From positions 115,589-179,588 of the forward strand of contig NZ_LYMI01000009.1 in NCBI RefSeq assembly GCF_001660815.1: a stretch of 64,000 nt of DNA, in the 5' to 3' direction. This DNA comes from Xanthomonas nasturtii. Its GTDB lineage: Bacteria; Pseudomonadota; Gammaproteobacteria; Xanthomonadales; Xanthomonadaceae. The first letter of the stretch is position 1. Each line of letters begins with the position of its first letter. Below, in pieces: positions 9,298 to 18,904 of the stretch. Both the position numbers and the translations under genes were made by a program. The notes under the pieces were generated by a model that saw only the letters and a program-made list of their open reading frames with translations, was not told the DNA's origin and ran no database searches.

Positions 9298-9709
9298 TGT
9301 CCTCCCCATGCGAAGGCCCGGCAAGCAAACTGGTTCAGCTGTCAGCGGGAAGCGACGGGGAAAGGCGCCGCCACGGTCAGGCTGCGTGCCGATCACGGAC
9401 GCCTGCGGCAATCTGCCGCACCTTGCGGCGTGCGCGTTGCACGGTTCATTCCAGGGAGGCTGGACGAGCGCGTGGCACGCCGTTGGCTGGCGGAAATGCT
9501 GGCGGAGCACGTGATGTCATGCATTCGACCGCTATGTCCGCCGGCACGCCGGGCTCAGCGAAAGCGGCAATGAACAGTGATTGCGACAGCAGCCCGCGCG
9601 TCCGGGCTCAACTATCCAGGATATCCGCGCCCTCACCCGGGGTGCTGGAGCTGCTGACCACCGTGCAGCGCATCAGGCACTGCCCGCCGCTATCGGTGGC
9701 TTTGTCGGC
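9298..9709. other. intergenic spacer upstream of dxs
   Basis: About 410 bases between the dxs start and the end of the HNH gene. Apart from the dxs ribosome-binding site (GGGAGGA, minus strand, just above 9297) I see no gene, repeat or clear terminator. Open frames here have no recognisable protein features. It presumably carries the dxs promoter. Confidence 0.5.
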
Positions 9710-10366
9710 TCATAGCGACAGCTTGGAGCGCTTGGGCAACTGTGCGCGCAGGAAGGCCATCTGGTCGGACAGGATATTGCGATTGGACAGGATCAGATGC
9801 TCGATCCAGCTAGGCCTGTACGGCACCGCCAGCAGCGGCATATGCGCCTGTTGCGGGGTGCGGTTGGCCTTGCGCGAATTGCACTGGAAGCAGGCAGTGA
9901 CCACGTTTTCCCAACTGTCACGGCCACCCTTGGAGACCGGCATGACGTGATCGCGGGTCAGATGCGGGCGGCTGAAACGCTGGCCGCAGTACATGCACAA
10001 CTGCGAATCGCGTGCGAACAGGGCGGTGTTGCTCAGGGTCGGGGTCGGGTCCAGCGCACGCGAACGGGCATGGCCGCGTGCGGCGATGATGGGGTGCAAT
10101 TCCAGCGAGCTGCGCTCGCCGGTCAGCCGCGAGATGCCGCCATGGATCTGCATGCAGGGCTCGCCCAGCGTCCACGAAACCGCATCGCGGGCGTACAGGC
10201 AGGCAGCGTCTTGCCAGTTGATCCAGTCCAGCACGCGGCCGTGAGCGTCGAGCGACAGCAGGCGAAGCGTGGGAAGTTGCTGGATCGCAGCGACAGCGTT
10301 GCCCGCAACCGGGGCAGAGCTGCCTCCGGGGACGATCACATCACGAACGTGCGTGTCTGTCTCCAT
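9710..10366 (-). CDS. HNH endonuclease family protein
   Basis: A 218-residue protein with a C-terminal HNH nuclease domain: the zinc pair CMYCG near residue 124, the catalytic core HLTRDHVMPVSKGG with the His of the RDH motif, ENVV, then the second zinc pair CFQCNSRK. The N-terminal half (RLLSLDAHGRVLDWINWQDAACLYARD) matches the leader found in widespread stand-alone bacterial HNH proteins. Its biological role is unclear; a housekeeping or phage-derived nuclease are both possible. It stands alone on the minus strand. No strong ribosome-binding site precedes ATG 10366. Confidence 0.88.
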   Translation of the reverse strand: METDTHVRDVIVPGGSSAPVAGNAVAAIQQLPTLRLLSLDAHGRVLDWINWQDAACLYARDAVSWTLGEPCMQIHGGISRLTGERSSLELHPIIAARGHARSRALDPTPTLSNTALFARDSQLCMYCGQRFSRPHLTRDHVMPVSKGGRDSWENVVTACFQCNSRKANRTPQQAHMPLLAVPYRPSWIEHLILSNRNILSDQMAFLRAQLPKRSKLSL

Positions 10367-10720
10367 CGGGAAAACAGCTTATACCCGATCGTTGACAGTT
10401 TGTGTATCGCAGCGAACGGCCGGGCGCGTATCGAGCAACGACGAGCTCGGCAAGTACGCACGTGGCCGCGATGCCGCCGTGCTGCCGCATCACTCTGTGC
10501 ACGCATCGATGGCGTAGGTGAATCGCAGCAGCGCACCTGGGCGCGGGGCCTTGCCGATCGAGACCGCCCTGTCGCGGCCAGGGCCGCTCCTACGACAGCT
10601 GAGAATCCCGCGATGTTTACGGGCAGGGCGCACCCGGGCGCGACGATTTGTTGATCGCTACCGCCTCGTCGCGGCCAGGGCTGCTCCTACGGCAGCGGCA
10701 GCCCGCCGCGATGAAGGCGC
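10367..10720. other. intergenic spacer holding a REP pair
   Basis: About 350 bases between two minus-strand genes. The right-hand two-thirds carries two REP-like palindromes (listed separately). The left part probably holds the HNH gene promoter; nothing else is recognised. Confidence 0.5.
10559..10690 (-). repeat. pair of GTAG-type REP palindromes
   Basis: On the minus strand two copies of GTAGGAGC(g/a)GCCCTGGCCGCGA occur in the same orientation, at about 10571-10593 and 10668-10690. Each is an imperfect hairpin with a GTAG head, the form of REP sequences in Stenotrophomonas, Pseudomonas and Xanthomonas that are mobilised by RAYT transposases. They lie just downstream of the acyl-CoA dehydrogenase gene, a usual REP position, and may stabilise its mRNA 3' end. 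Confidence 0.75.
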
Positions 10721-12514
<1,794 letters not shown>

Positions 12515-12551
12515 GCGGGATCCTTGAAGCGGGTGCGGGAGGGCGTGCGCG

Positions 12552-13028
12552 TCAGCGCAGCACGCCGTTGAGGCCGGGGGCCGGGCTGAGCGTATTGCGC
12601 GACTCCACACTGAAATCGCGCTGTTTCTTGTCCTGCGGGGTGGCCCAGACGGTGCCCTTGAGCGTGTACGGGAACGAGCGGCCACCGGCCAGCACGTCGG
12701 CCACGGTGATGCGGCCCAGCGAGGTGGGCTGCAGTGTCACGGTGACCACGTCGGCGGTTTCCGGGCCGATCGACATGCCGACCGCCTGATCGAGTTTGCC
12801 GGCCAGCTGGTCGCCAGCAGAGATTTCCAGCGCCACGCGGTCGAACTGCATCGGGATGCTGCTGTAGTTCTGCAGGCGCAGATCCACCGACCAGGCGCCG
12901 TCGGCACGTACGGTCAGTTGCTGGATGCTGGCGGCGGGCTCGGACACGCGGCGGACCGCGCCGCCGCAGGCGCTCAGCAGCAGCCCGCAGGCCAGCGACA
13001 CAAGAAGAAGGCGATAGGCACGACGCAT
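12552..13028 (-). CDS. LEA type 2 family lipoprotein
   Basis: A 158-residue predicted lipoprotein. Residues 1-21 form a signal peptide ending in the lipobox LLSAC, so Cys21 is the likely lipidated residue. The mature part, with VDLRLQNYSSIPMQFDRVALEI, is the water-stress/LEA14 beta-sandwich ('WHy') domain seen in many small bacterial lipoproteins. It probably sits in the outer or inner membrane facing the periplasm. It ends 37 bases above the acyl-CoA dehydrogenase start on the same strand, but no functional link is evident. Confidence 0.8.
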   Translation of the reverse strand: MRRAYRLLLVSLACGLLLSACGGAVRRVSEPAASIQQLTVRADGAWSVDLRLQNYSSIPMQFDRVALEISAGDQLAGKLDQAVGMSIGPETADVVTVTLQPTSLGRITVADVLAGGRSFPYTLKGTVWATPQDKKQRDFSVESRNTLSPAPGLNGVLR

Positions 13029-13142
13029 GTACTCGGGTCCTTTGCGGAATGAGGCGGCGCCAAGAATACTACGCAGTACGGTCGCTGCCCCGAGCGCGCG
13101 CGCCGCGTCGGGGCGGAGCAGCCGGCGAAGCCAGGGCTGGGC

Positions 13143-13679
13143 TCACAGCAACGGCGCGGCCACGATCAGTGGCGACAGGTCGTAGCCCATTTCGGTGGCC
13201 TGCGCCTTGAGCCGTTCCAACTGCGCGCGCTGCATCCGTGGCGAGCGCGACAGGATCCACAGGTAGTTGCGGTCCGGCTCGCCCACGACTGCCCACTGGT
13301 AATCCGGGTCGAGTGCGATCACCCAGTAATCGGCCCACACCAGCGGCAGCCAGCTCAGCCAGTCGGGTGCGAAGCGCACCTGCAGTTGCCCGGGCTGGCC
13401 GGCGACCGGACGCGCCACGCCATCGGCCTGGCTCAGGCTCCCATCGGCGGTGCGGCAGCCATTGCGCACGCCGATCAGCCCATCGTCGCGCAAGGTGTAG
13501 CTGGCGGTGATGTCGCTGCGGCACTTCTTCTGGAACGACACCGGCAGGTGCGCAATCTCATGCCACTGGCCGGCATAGCGCGAGACGTCCAGCTGCGGCA
13601 CCGCACGCACCGGCTGCTGCGCGAACGCTGTCAGCGGCAGCAGGGCGAGGCACGACAACAGCAGGCGGGGCAGGTGCAT
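13143..13679 (-). CDS. blc: bacterial lipocalin (Blc family)
   Basis: A 178-residue protein with a cleavable signal peptide (about residues 1-22, LPRLLLSCLALLPLTAFAQQ). The lipocalin signature YAGQWHEIAHLPVSFQKKC is present, followed by TASYTLRDDGLIGVRNGC, a DYWVIALDPDYQWAVVGEP strand pair, and the YLWILSR block. Blc-type lipocalins bind lysophospholipids or fatty acids at the envelope. No lipobox Cys is seen, so this one is probably periplasmic rather than lipid-anchored. The start at 13679 follows GGAG; longer upstream frames run into the antisense of the tRNA gene and are artefacts. Confidence 0.88.
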   Translation of the reverse strand: MHLPRLLLSCLALLPLTAFAQQPVRAVPQLDVSRYAGQWHEIAHLPVSFQKKCRSDITASYTLRDDGLIGVRNGCRTADGSLSQADGVARPVAGQPGQLQVRFAPDWLSWLPLVWADYWVIALDPDYQWAVVGEPDRNYLWILSRSPRMQRAQLERLKAQATEMGYDLSPLIVAAPLL

Positions 13680-13859
13680 GACAATCTCCGGTAGACGCAC
13701 GCAGGCTAGGCCATGCACCCGGCCGCGCGGCGTGAACCGGTGCAAGAAACACCGCGCCGATCGCGGCCAGCAACAAAATTGGTCGTAACGCTTGCCCAAA
13801 CTGCGCCTGCTCGCTATAGTGCGCGTCCTCGCAACGCAGGCATCGTGTTGCAGGTAAGT

Positions 13860-13935
13860 GGCCGAGTAGCTCAGTTGGTAGAGCAGGGGATTGAAAATCC
13901 CCGTGTCGGCGGTTCGATTCCGTCCTCGGCCACCA
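13860..13935 (+). tRNA. tRNA-Phe(GAA)
   Basis: A 76-nucleotide cloverleaf: acceptor GGCCGAG paired with CTCGGCC, D-loop GCTCAGTTGGTAGAGC, anticodon stem GGGGA with TCCCC around the loop TTGAAAA (anticodon GAA), T-arm with GGTTCGATTCC, discriminator A and an encoded CCA. It stands alone on the plus strand, divergent from the lipocalin gene. Confidence 0.97.
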
Positions 13936-14180
13936 TCTCCAAGCCTTCGTTCGCAAGGCTTTCCGGTTATCACCGGATCCACCGCTCTCCGTTTCATTCA
14001 AGCGCGCCAACTGGGCGCGTTCTGCGTTTGGCGGTTTGCGTGGCGGAAACTCTGATTTGATCTGGCGTGGACGCAGGCTGCTGCGTCGTTAGGCACGCCT
14101 GGGCACCTGCACGCCATTTCGGTTGAACGATGCAATCGATTTCCACGTGGTCTTCAAATGCGCGTGGCGATACTGCACGC

Positions 14181-14456
14181 ATGACGCATAAGACACTCCG
14201 ACGCACACTGATCCACGGCTACTGCGGTGAATTCCGCGTGGAGACAATGGAAAGCCAGGCCCCTGGCGCGACGCTGTGGCTCTCGACCGCGTTCGTCTAC
14301 CACCGCGACCGCGCCGCGCCCGTGGCCACCATCGAGGGCGCAGGGCAGGGCGAATACCGCGGCGATGCACGCGAGCAGGCGCTGCGCGTGGGCTCCTGTC
14401 TGGCAGAGTTTCTCGACCCCAAGGAATACCGCAGCTGCGAGCCACGGGGCAGGTAA
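14181..14456 (+). CDS. small hypothetical protein
   Basis: A 91-residue frame with sensible codon use: MTHKTLRRTLIHGYCGE, VETMES, ATLWLSTAFVYHRD, EQALRVGSCLAEFLDP. No family recognised and no signal peptide. An in-frame ATG at 14130 would add 17 residues; neither start has a clear ribosome-binding site. The composition (balanced, with a predicted sheet-helix pattern) argues that it is coding, but it could be a remnant like its downstream neighbour. Confidence 0.45.
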   Translation: MTHKTLRRTLIHGYCGEFRVETMESQAPGATLWLSTAFVYHRDRAAPVATIEGAGQGEYRGDAREQALRVGSCLAEFLDPKEYRSCEPRGR

Positions 14457-14603
14457 GGAAACGCAAGCTCTCGGCTACCGCGACGCGCGTGTTGTGTGGT
14501 GGTGGAACAGAACAAGCAGGGGCGCCGACAGGTGCGCGATCTTCCGGCCGAGCCACGATTCAGTGCAGATGGTGCAACGGGCGAAACAGCCCAGCTCACG
14601 CGT

Positions 14604-14959
14604 ATGCACGGCCTACAGCAACACCACGTTGTGCAGATGCGTTTCCAGGCCCTTGCGCAGGATCCGGTAGCAATCGCGATCGAAATCGTCGGGTGCGGCC
14701 AGCATTGGACCGACTACATCAGCTTCCGCTACGACCGCAGCCGCCGCGCGTTCGTGTTTCACACGCGCGTGATCCAAGCGTGGGAACTGAAGACCCAGGA
14801 CACGCCCGATGCCGATGCGCTGCGCCTGAGCGAGCACAAGCAAATTGCTGCGGACGCGCGCAAGCCGGTCCTGCTGTCTGCCAATGCACCCTCGCCGCGA
14901 TGGCGTGGCTGCGCGATCAGCCGCCTGCCGGCCTTCAGTTGTCCATGTTGCGCCGGTAA
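14604..14959 (+). pseudogene. hypothetical protein, probably frameshifted near its end
   Basis: The frame from ATG 14604 reads like real protein in its middle (residues GQHWTDYISFRYDRSRRAFV, then FHTRVIQAWELKTQDTP). After about 14885 it loses protein character and runs on to 15083 antisense to the methyltransferase. The neighbouring frame over the same point reads TLAAMAWLRDQPPAGLQL and stops at 14959. A one-base deletion near 14885 would join the two and leave only a 25-base convergent overlap with the methyltransferase. The family is unknown. A sequencing error is an alternative explanation. Confidence 0.4.
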
Positions 14960-15591
14960 ACGAACAAGCGCGGCGCCTTGGCTACCTGCGCCGAGGCCTG
15001 GCGTTCGCCGGCGATCAATGAGAAGCCGATATCGGCCAGCATGCGCGACAGCGCGTTGGCGTTGCCGCGGCCGGGGTCGCTGATGACGATCTCGCAGGCG
15101 GGTTTGGCCAGCGCCGGGATCAGCTTGGCCAGCATGGCGGCGTGGCGGGTTTCGTAGAGCACGTCGCTGGCGATGATCATGTCGAACTGGCCCATGTTCG
15201 GCGCGCCGGTATTCCAGTCGAGCCGGCGATACGGCACCGATTCCAGCGCGTTCAGCGCAGCGTTGTAGGCCAGGAACACCTCCGCCAGCGGGTGGTGGTC
15301 GCTGGCGACCACATCGGCGCCGCGTCGGCGCAATACAAGGCTCGCCAAGCCAAGGCCGCAGCCCAGCTCGAGGATGCGTTTGCCCTCGATGGGGCGCGTG
15401 GCCATGGCCTCAGCCAGCAACTGGCCGGCCGGCCAGACCTGGCCGAACAGACTCCATTGCGCCGACGAAATACCCGCCTCGGCAGCGGTCTGATCCGGGT
15501 CGGCGTACTGCTGCTTATCCGCCAGCGCGCGAATGACGTAGGTCAGCTGCCCGAAGGTCAGCTCGTGGATCTGGGTCTGGTAGCCCGGCAT
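14935..15591 (-). CDS. class I SAM-dependent methyltransferase (ETFB-Lys/METTL-like)
   Basis: A 218-residue protein. The SAM-binding motif I is RILELGCGLGLASLVLRRRG near residue 72, followed by DVVASDHHPLA (motif II acid) and the FDMIIASDVLYE block that contains the D-V-L-Y element characteristic of METTL20/21-type protein-lysine methyltransferases. The leader QWSLFGQVWPAGQLLAEAM also matches that group, in which the N-terminus reads 'G--VWP-A--LA'. The likely substrate is a protein lysine side chain, but this is family inference. It is convergent with the hypothetical gene to its left. Confidence 0.82.
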   Translation of the reverse strand: MPGYQTQIHELTFGQLTYVIRALADKQQYADPDQTAAEAGISSAQWSLFGQVWPAGQLLAEAMATRPIEGKRILELGCGLGLASLVLRRRGADVVASDHHPLAEVFLAYNAALNALESVPYRRLDWNTGAPNMGQFDMIIASDVLYETRHAAMLAKLIPALAKPACEIVISDPGRGNANALSRMLADIGFSLIAGERQASAQVAKAPRLFVYRRNMDN

Positions 15592-16076
15592 GGTGACATC
15601 GCATGGTCGCCAGGCGAAAGGCGCTGGCCTGGAAAGAACGCGCGCTGGCGCAGCCGGAAACGACCGCGAGGCGCAGGAGCTGCGTGTTGCCCGCGCATGC
15701 TACGACAAAACCATGCGCACGCACGCTGCACCTGCGCGGGGTGTGCGGCTTTCAGCAAGCATTCCAGCGGCGTTGGCGCACAGCTGCAAGGTTGCGGGCA
15801 AGACGGCATTCCCGCTGATGGTCGCCTGCCGTCGGCTGACAAGCTGTCGTTGATGAAAAGCTGGATGTTTTCGGACGTCGCCATCTATGCAGATGTCACC
15901 GCAACGGTAGCGCTCACATCCAGCGAAGGCTCTCCGCGTCTTTGGCCGCGGTTGCTGATTGCATCAGGTTGCAATGGCGGCCGCTGCCGTACGGGAAAGG
16001 CTCATGGATGTGACGAGTCGCCTCACCGGGCCCAACTAGACTGTGGCCACGGGAATGGCCCCGCGGAGAATATCAC
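15592..16076. other. intergenic spacer between methyltransferase and LOV kinase
   Basis: About 485 bases separating two divergent genes. I see no convincing gene, repeat or hairpin. It must hold both promoters. The only clear signal is GGAGA a few bases before the TTG start at 16077. Confidence 0.5.
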
Positions 16077-17699
16077 TTGAACGATCCCGGTCACGGAGAG
16101 CTACGGGCGCCTCACATCAGCGAATCTCGCAGCCTGCCTGTCGAGAAGCATCGCTCGGACATCTTTTTTGCTGCGGTGGAAACCACGCGCATGCCGATGA
16201 CGGTGACCGACCCGCATCTTCCGGATAACCCCATCGTGTTCGCCAACCGCGCGTTCCTGGAGATGACCGGCTATTCGGCCGATGAAGTCATCGGCAATAA
16301 CTGCCGCTTCCTGCAGGGGCCGGAGACCGACCCGGCCAGCATCGACGATGTGCGCGAATCGATCGAAACCCGCAGCGAATTTGCCACCGAGGTGCTGAAT
16401 TACCGCAAGGACGGTTCGTCGTTCTGGAATGCCTTGTTCGTCTCGCCGGTATTCGACGACAAGGGCAACCTTGTATATTTCTTCGGCTCGCAACTGGATG
16501 TGAGCCGGCGCCGCGATGCGGAAGACGCGTTGCGCCAGGCGCAGAAGATGGAAGCGCTGGGCCAGCTGACCGGCGGCATCGCGCACGATTTCAATAATTT
16601 GCTGCAGGTGATGTCCGGGCATCTGGAGGTGATTCAGATGATGGCCAGCGCCGGCGGTGGCACCGCCGAGCGCATTGCCTTCAGTGCCGAGCATGCGGCT
16701 GCGGCGGCTGCGAAGGCGGCCACCTTGACCCAGCAATTGCTGGCGTTTTCGCGCAAGCAGAAGTTGCGCGGGCGAGTGGTCAACCTCAATGGGCTGGTGG
16801 CCGGCATGAACAACATGGCCGAGCGCGCATTGGGGGGCGGCATCACCTTGCGGCAGTCGCTGGAAGACGGGCTATGGAATTGCCAGATCGACACCACCCA
16901 GGCCGAAGTGGCGCTGTTGAATGTGTTGATCAACGCACGCGATGCGATGGCGCAGGCCGAGCGCAAGGAAGTTACCGTGCAGACCCAGAACGTGGAGGTC
17001 ACCAGCCACGATCTGGCGATGTATCACCAACTGGCGCCCGGCCGCTACGTCAGTATTGCGGTGAGCGACACCGGCTCGGGCATGCCGCCGGAGGTGGTGA
17101 GCCGGGTGATGGAGCCGTTCTTCACCACCAAGGACGAAGGGCAGGGCACCGGCCTGGGCCTGTCGATGGTGTATGGCTTCGTCAAACAGTCCGGCGGCAC
17201 CGTGCGCATCTATAGCGAGGTGGGCGAAGGCACCACGGTGCGGCTGTATTTCCCCGCATCCAGCGAATTCGAAAATGAGCTGCAGGCAGCCAAGAGCCGT
17301 TCGATCGACAAGGGCGGCAACGAAACCATCCTGGTGGTGGAAGACAAGCAGGACGTGGCGGTGGTGGCACGGATGTTTCTGGAAAATGCAGGCTACCGCA
17401 TCCTGTCTGCGTCCAGCGGACGCGAGGCGGTCGAGATGCTGGAAAAGACCCCCGACGTGGACGCACTGTTCACCGACCTGATCATGCCCGGCGGCATGAA
17501 TGGCGTGGTGCTCGCACGCGAGGCGCGCCGCATGCTGCCGAAGATCAAGATCCTGCTCACCACCGGCTACGCCGACGCCAGCATCCAGCGCACCGATGTG
17601 GGCGGCGCCGAGTTCGACGTGGTCAACAAGCCCTATACGCAAAAGCAATTGCTGAAGCGCATCCGCATGCTGCTGGATGGACCAACCGGCGTGGGTTGA
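16077..17699 (+). CDS. blue-light LOV-domain hybrid histidine kinase
   Basis: A 540-residue cytosolic photosensor. A LOV-type PAS domain (about residues 25-145) carries the flavin-adduct motif GNNCRFLQG with the reactive Cys76. Then come a HisKA domain with phospho-acceptor His170 in GGIAHDFNNLL, an ATPase domain (VLINARDAM, DTGSGMPPEV, GQGTGLGLSMVYGF), and a C-terminal receiver with Asp467 in LFTDLIMPGG and the conserved Lys in NKPYT. It lacks membrane segments. LOV hybrid kinases of this architecture are known light receptors in xanthomonads, affecting adhesion, motility and virulence. The start is TTG preceded by GGAGA; no upstream ATG is in frame. It stands alone without a cognate response regulator. 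Confidence 0.95.
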   Translation: MNDPGHGELRAPHISESRSLPVEKHRSDIFFAAVETTRMPMTVTDPHLPDNPIVFANRAFLEMTGYSADEVIGNNCRFLQGPETDPASIDDVRESIETRSEFATEVLNYRKDGSSFWNALFVSPVFDDKGNLVYFFGSQLDVSRRRDAEDALRQAQKMEALGQLTGGIAHDFNNLLQVMSGHLEVIQMMASAGGGTAERIAFSAEHAAAAAAKAATLTQQLLAFSRKQKLRGRVVNLNGLVAGMNNMAERALGGGITLRQSLEDGLWNCQIDTTQAEVALLNVLINARDAMAQAERKEVTVQTQNVEVTSHDLAMYHQLAPGRYVSIAVSDTGSGMPPEVVSRVMEPFFTTKDEGQGTGLGLSMVYGFVKQSGGTVRIYSEVGEGTTVRLYFPASSEFENELQAAKSRSIDKGGNETILVVEDKQDVAVVARMFLENAGYRILSASSGREAVEMLEKTPDVDALFTDLIMPGGMNGVVLAREARRMLPKIKILLTTGYADASIQRTDVGGAEFDVVNKPYTQKQLLKRIRMLLDGPTGVG

Positions 17700-17717
17700 G
17701 ACCTTGCGCTGCAGAGT

Positions 17718-17745
17718 GCGCTGCCGCCGCTGGAGGCGGCAGCGC
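17718..17745 (+). terminator. hairpin after the LOV kinase gene
   Basis: A perfect 11-bp stem (GCGCTGCCGCC / GGCGGCAGCGC) with a 6-base loop begins 18 bases after the stop codon and is followed by ATTTC. The T-run is weak, so termination is likely but not certain. Confidence 0.6.
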
Positions 17746-17755
17746 ATTTCAAGCT

Positions 17756-18222
17756 GGTCGGTGCGCACAGGTTTCAATAAGACAGCCAGCAAACTGTCTG
17801 GTGCGCTGATTCCGTTCTTCAATGAAGGCATCAGCCAACGGTCTGGTGCGGTGTCCTTACCGATTGCGGGACCGTTGGCGGCATGGATGCGGCCACCGAG
17901 CCTCCACGGACGGATTCACGGCGTGTCCCGCGAGCGGTGAGGGCACCGCGCCCTCGACGTCTTTGCGTTTGCTGCAGGGCCCTTGCCCGCCCACCATCGC
18001 AGGACACGCTGCAAGTACGTCCATGTAAGCTCTGGCGCGGCATCCATGCCGCTCAAGGTCCCGCGACGGTGAGCGGGCAATGACCAGTGGAGTTGGTCGG
18101 TATGCACAGCTTTCAATAAAACAGCCGGCAAACTCTCTGCTGCGCTGATTCCGTTCTTCACTGAAGCAAACAGCCAACTGTCTGGTGCGGTGAGGGCACC
18201 GCGCACTCGTTACATACCCTGG
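17756..18222. repeat. dispersed palindromic repeat cluster, copy A
   Basis: A mosaic of repeat modules that reappear at 41639-42200. A ~70-base lead module (TCGGTGCGCAC, then TTCAATAA and GGCAAACT-like blocks, ending TTCTTCA) occurs at 17756 and again at about 18097. Between them a ~100-base unit is present twice in opposite orientation, at about 17860-17957 and 17968-18073, each centred on the near-palindrome GGCGGCATGGATGC. No protein is encoded; the short open frames here are repeat-derived. The arrangement looks like a non-autonomous mobile repeat (MITE-like), but no terminal repeats or target duplications could be fixed by eye. Confidence 0.7.
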
Positions 18223-18327
18223 CAACCACTTCCTCAAACGCACGACATGCAGCGGGCAGCTGCAACCGCTCATGCCAATCCCCAGCGCCGACCCGCCAAT
18301 TCCTAATTCCGAATCCCCACCCTCAAC

Positions 18328-18606
18328 CTATTCCTCGCCGAGCGGCGCCACGTAGCCCTCTGGCTTGTCGGCATTGCGCTCGAACAGAAACTTCTGCAGC
18401 TCGGCTTCGAGGAAGGCGCGGTGCTTGGGGTCGCGCGGTGACAGCCGGTTTTCGTTGATGAGCATGGTCTGATGCGCCAGCCACGCCTGCCAGGCGGTCT
18501 TGCCGATCTGCGCAAAGATGCGCTGGCCGAGTTCGCCTGGATACGGCACGAAATCCAGGCCTTCGGCGTCGCTTTGCTGGTACTGGCAGAACACGGTGCG
18601 GGACAT
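18328..18606 (-). CDS. yggX: oxidative damage protection / Fe(II)-trafficking protein
   Basis: A 92-residue YggX family protein, [19 protein letters not shown] at the N-terminus with the conserved Cys7, then [24 protein letters not shown] and a C-terminal [13 protein letters not shown]. Family members protect Fe-S enzymes and cooperate with base-excision repair. The start at 18606 is preceded by AAGGA. It lies downstream of mutY on the same strand, as in enterobacteria where mutY-yggX are co-transcribed, but here with a 298-base spacer that contains a hairpin. Confidence 0.95.
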   Translation of the reverse strand: MSRTVFCQYQQSDAEGLDFVPYPGELGQRIFAQIGKTAWQAWLAHQTMLINENRLSPRDPKHRAFLEAELQKFLFERNADKPEGYVAPLGEE

Positions 18607-18794
18607 GTGGATTCCTTTGAATGCGGGGTGGAGTGACCTGCGCAGTTGCGCCTTGGAAGGCATGCAGGGCGCGCAGGTGCAAGGGGTGATGCGTTCGCCA
18701 GTGCAGTGTACGAGTTGCGGTTGCCGCGATGCGTCGAAGCAGCATCTATGCAACGTAACGCGCAGCCGTCAGGTGGGTGTGGATGGCGCATGGG

Positions 18795-18825
18795 AATCGG
18801 AGTGTACGAGCGGTACATACCGATT
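18795..18825. repeat. 13-bp-stem hairpin, copy 1 of a dispersed element
   Basis: The stem arms are AATCGG-a-GTGTAC and GTACAT-a-CCGATT with a five-base loop GAGCG (one A-A mismatch and one G-T pair). A close relative lies at 27976-28006, in inverted orientation relative to this one, with the core GTGTACGAG(c/t)GGTACAT shared. It sits between mutY and yggX and could attenuate or separate the two transcripts. Confidence 0.65.
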
Positions 18826-18904
18826 TCGAGCATCGGCTGCGCGCCTGGCGGTGGGCGCGGTCGTCCTGGTATCAGTTCAAACACGCAGTCGTTCGATCAG
18901 TGCG

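Noticed and set aside
9297..9950. 217-codon plus-strand frame between dxs and the HNH gene
   Set aside because: Its right part is antisense to the HNH domain and its left part has no recognisable features or ribosome-binding site.
13680..14010. Open frames antisense to the tRNA-Phe gene that extend the lipocalin upstream
   Set aside because: They consist of tRNA antisense sequence (the familiar RTESNRRHGDFQSPALPTEL type of artefact). The lipocalin signal peptide begins at 13679.
15558..15884. 108-codon minus-strand frame beginning MATSENIQLFINDSLS
   Set aside because: The first 15 residues look protein-like but the rest is Arg/Pro/Cys-rich noise and it runs into the methyltransferase start. 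No ribosome-binding site.
17822..18206. Several short open frames in repeat cluster A
   Set aside because: They are translations of the palindromic repeat and recur in cluster B. They have no independent start signals or protein features.
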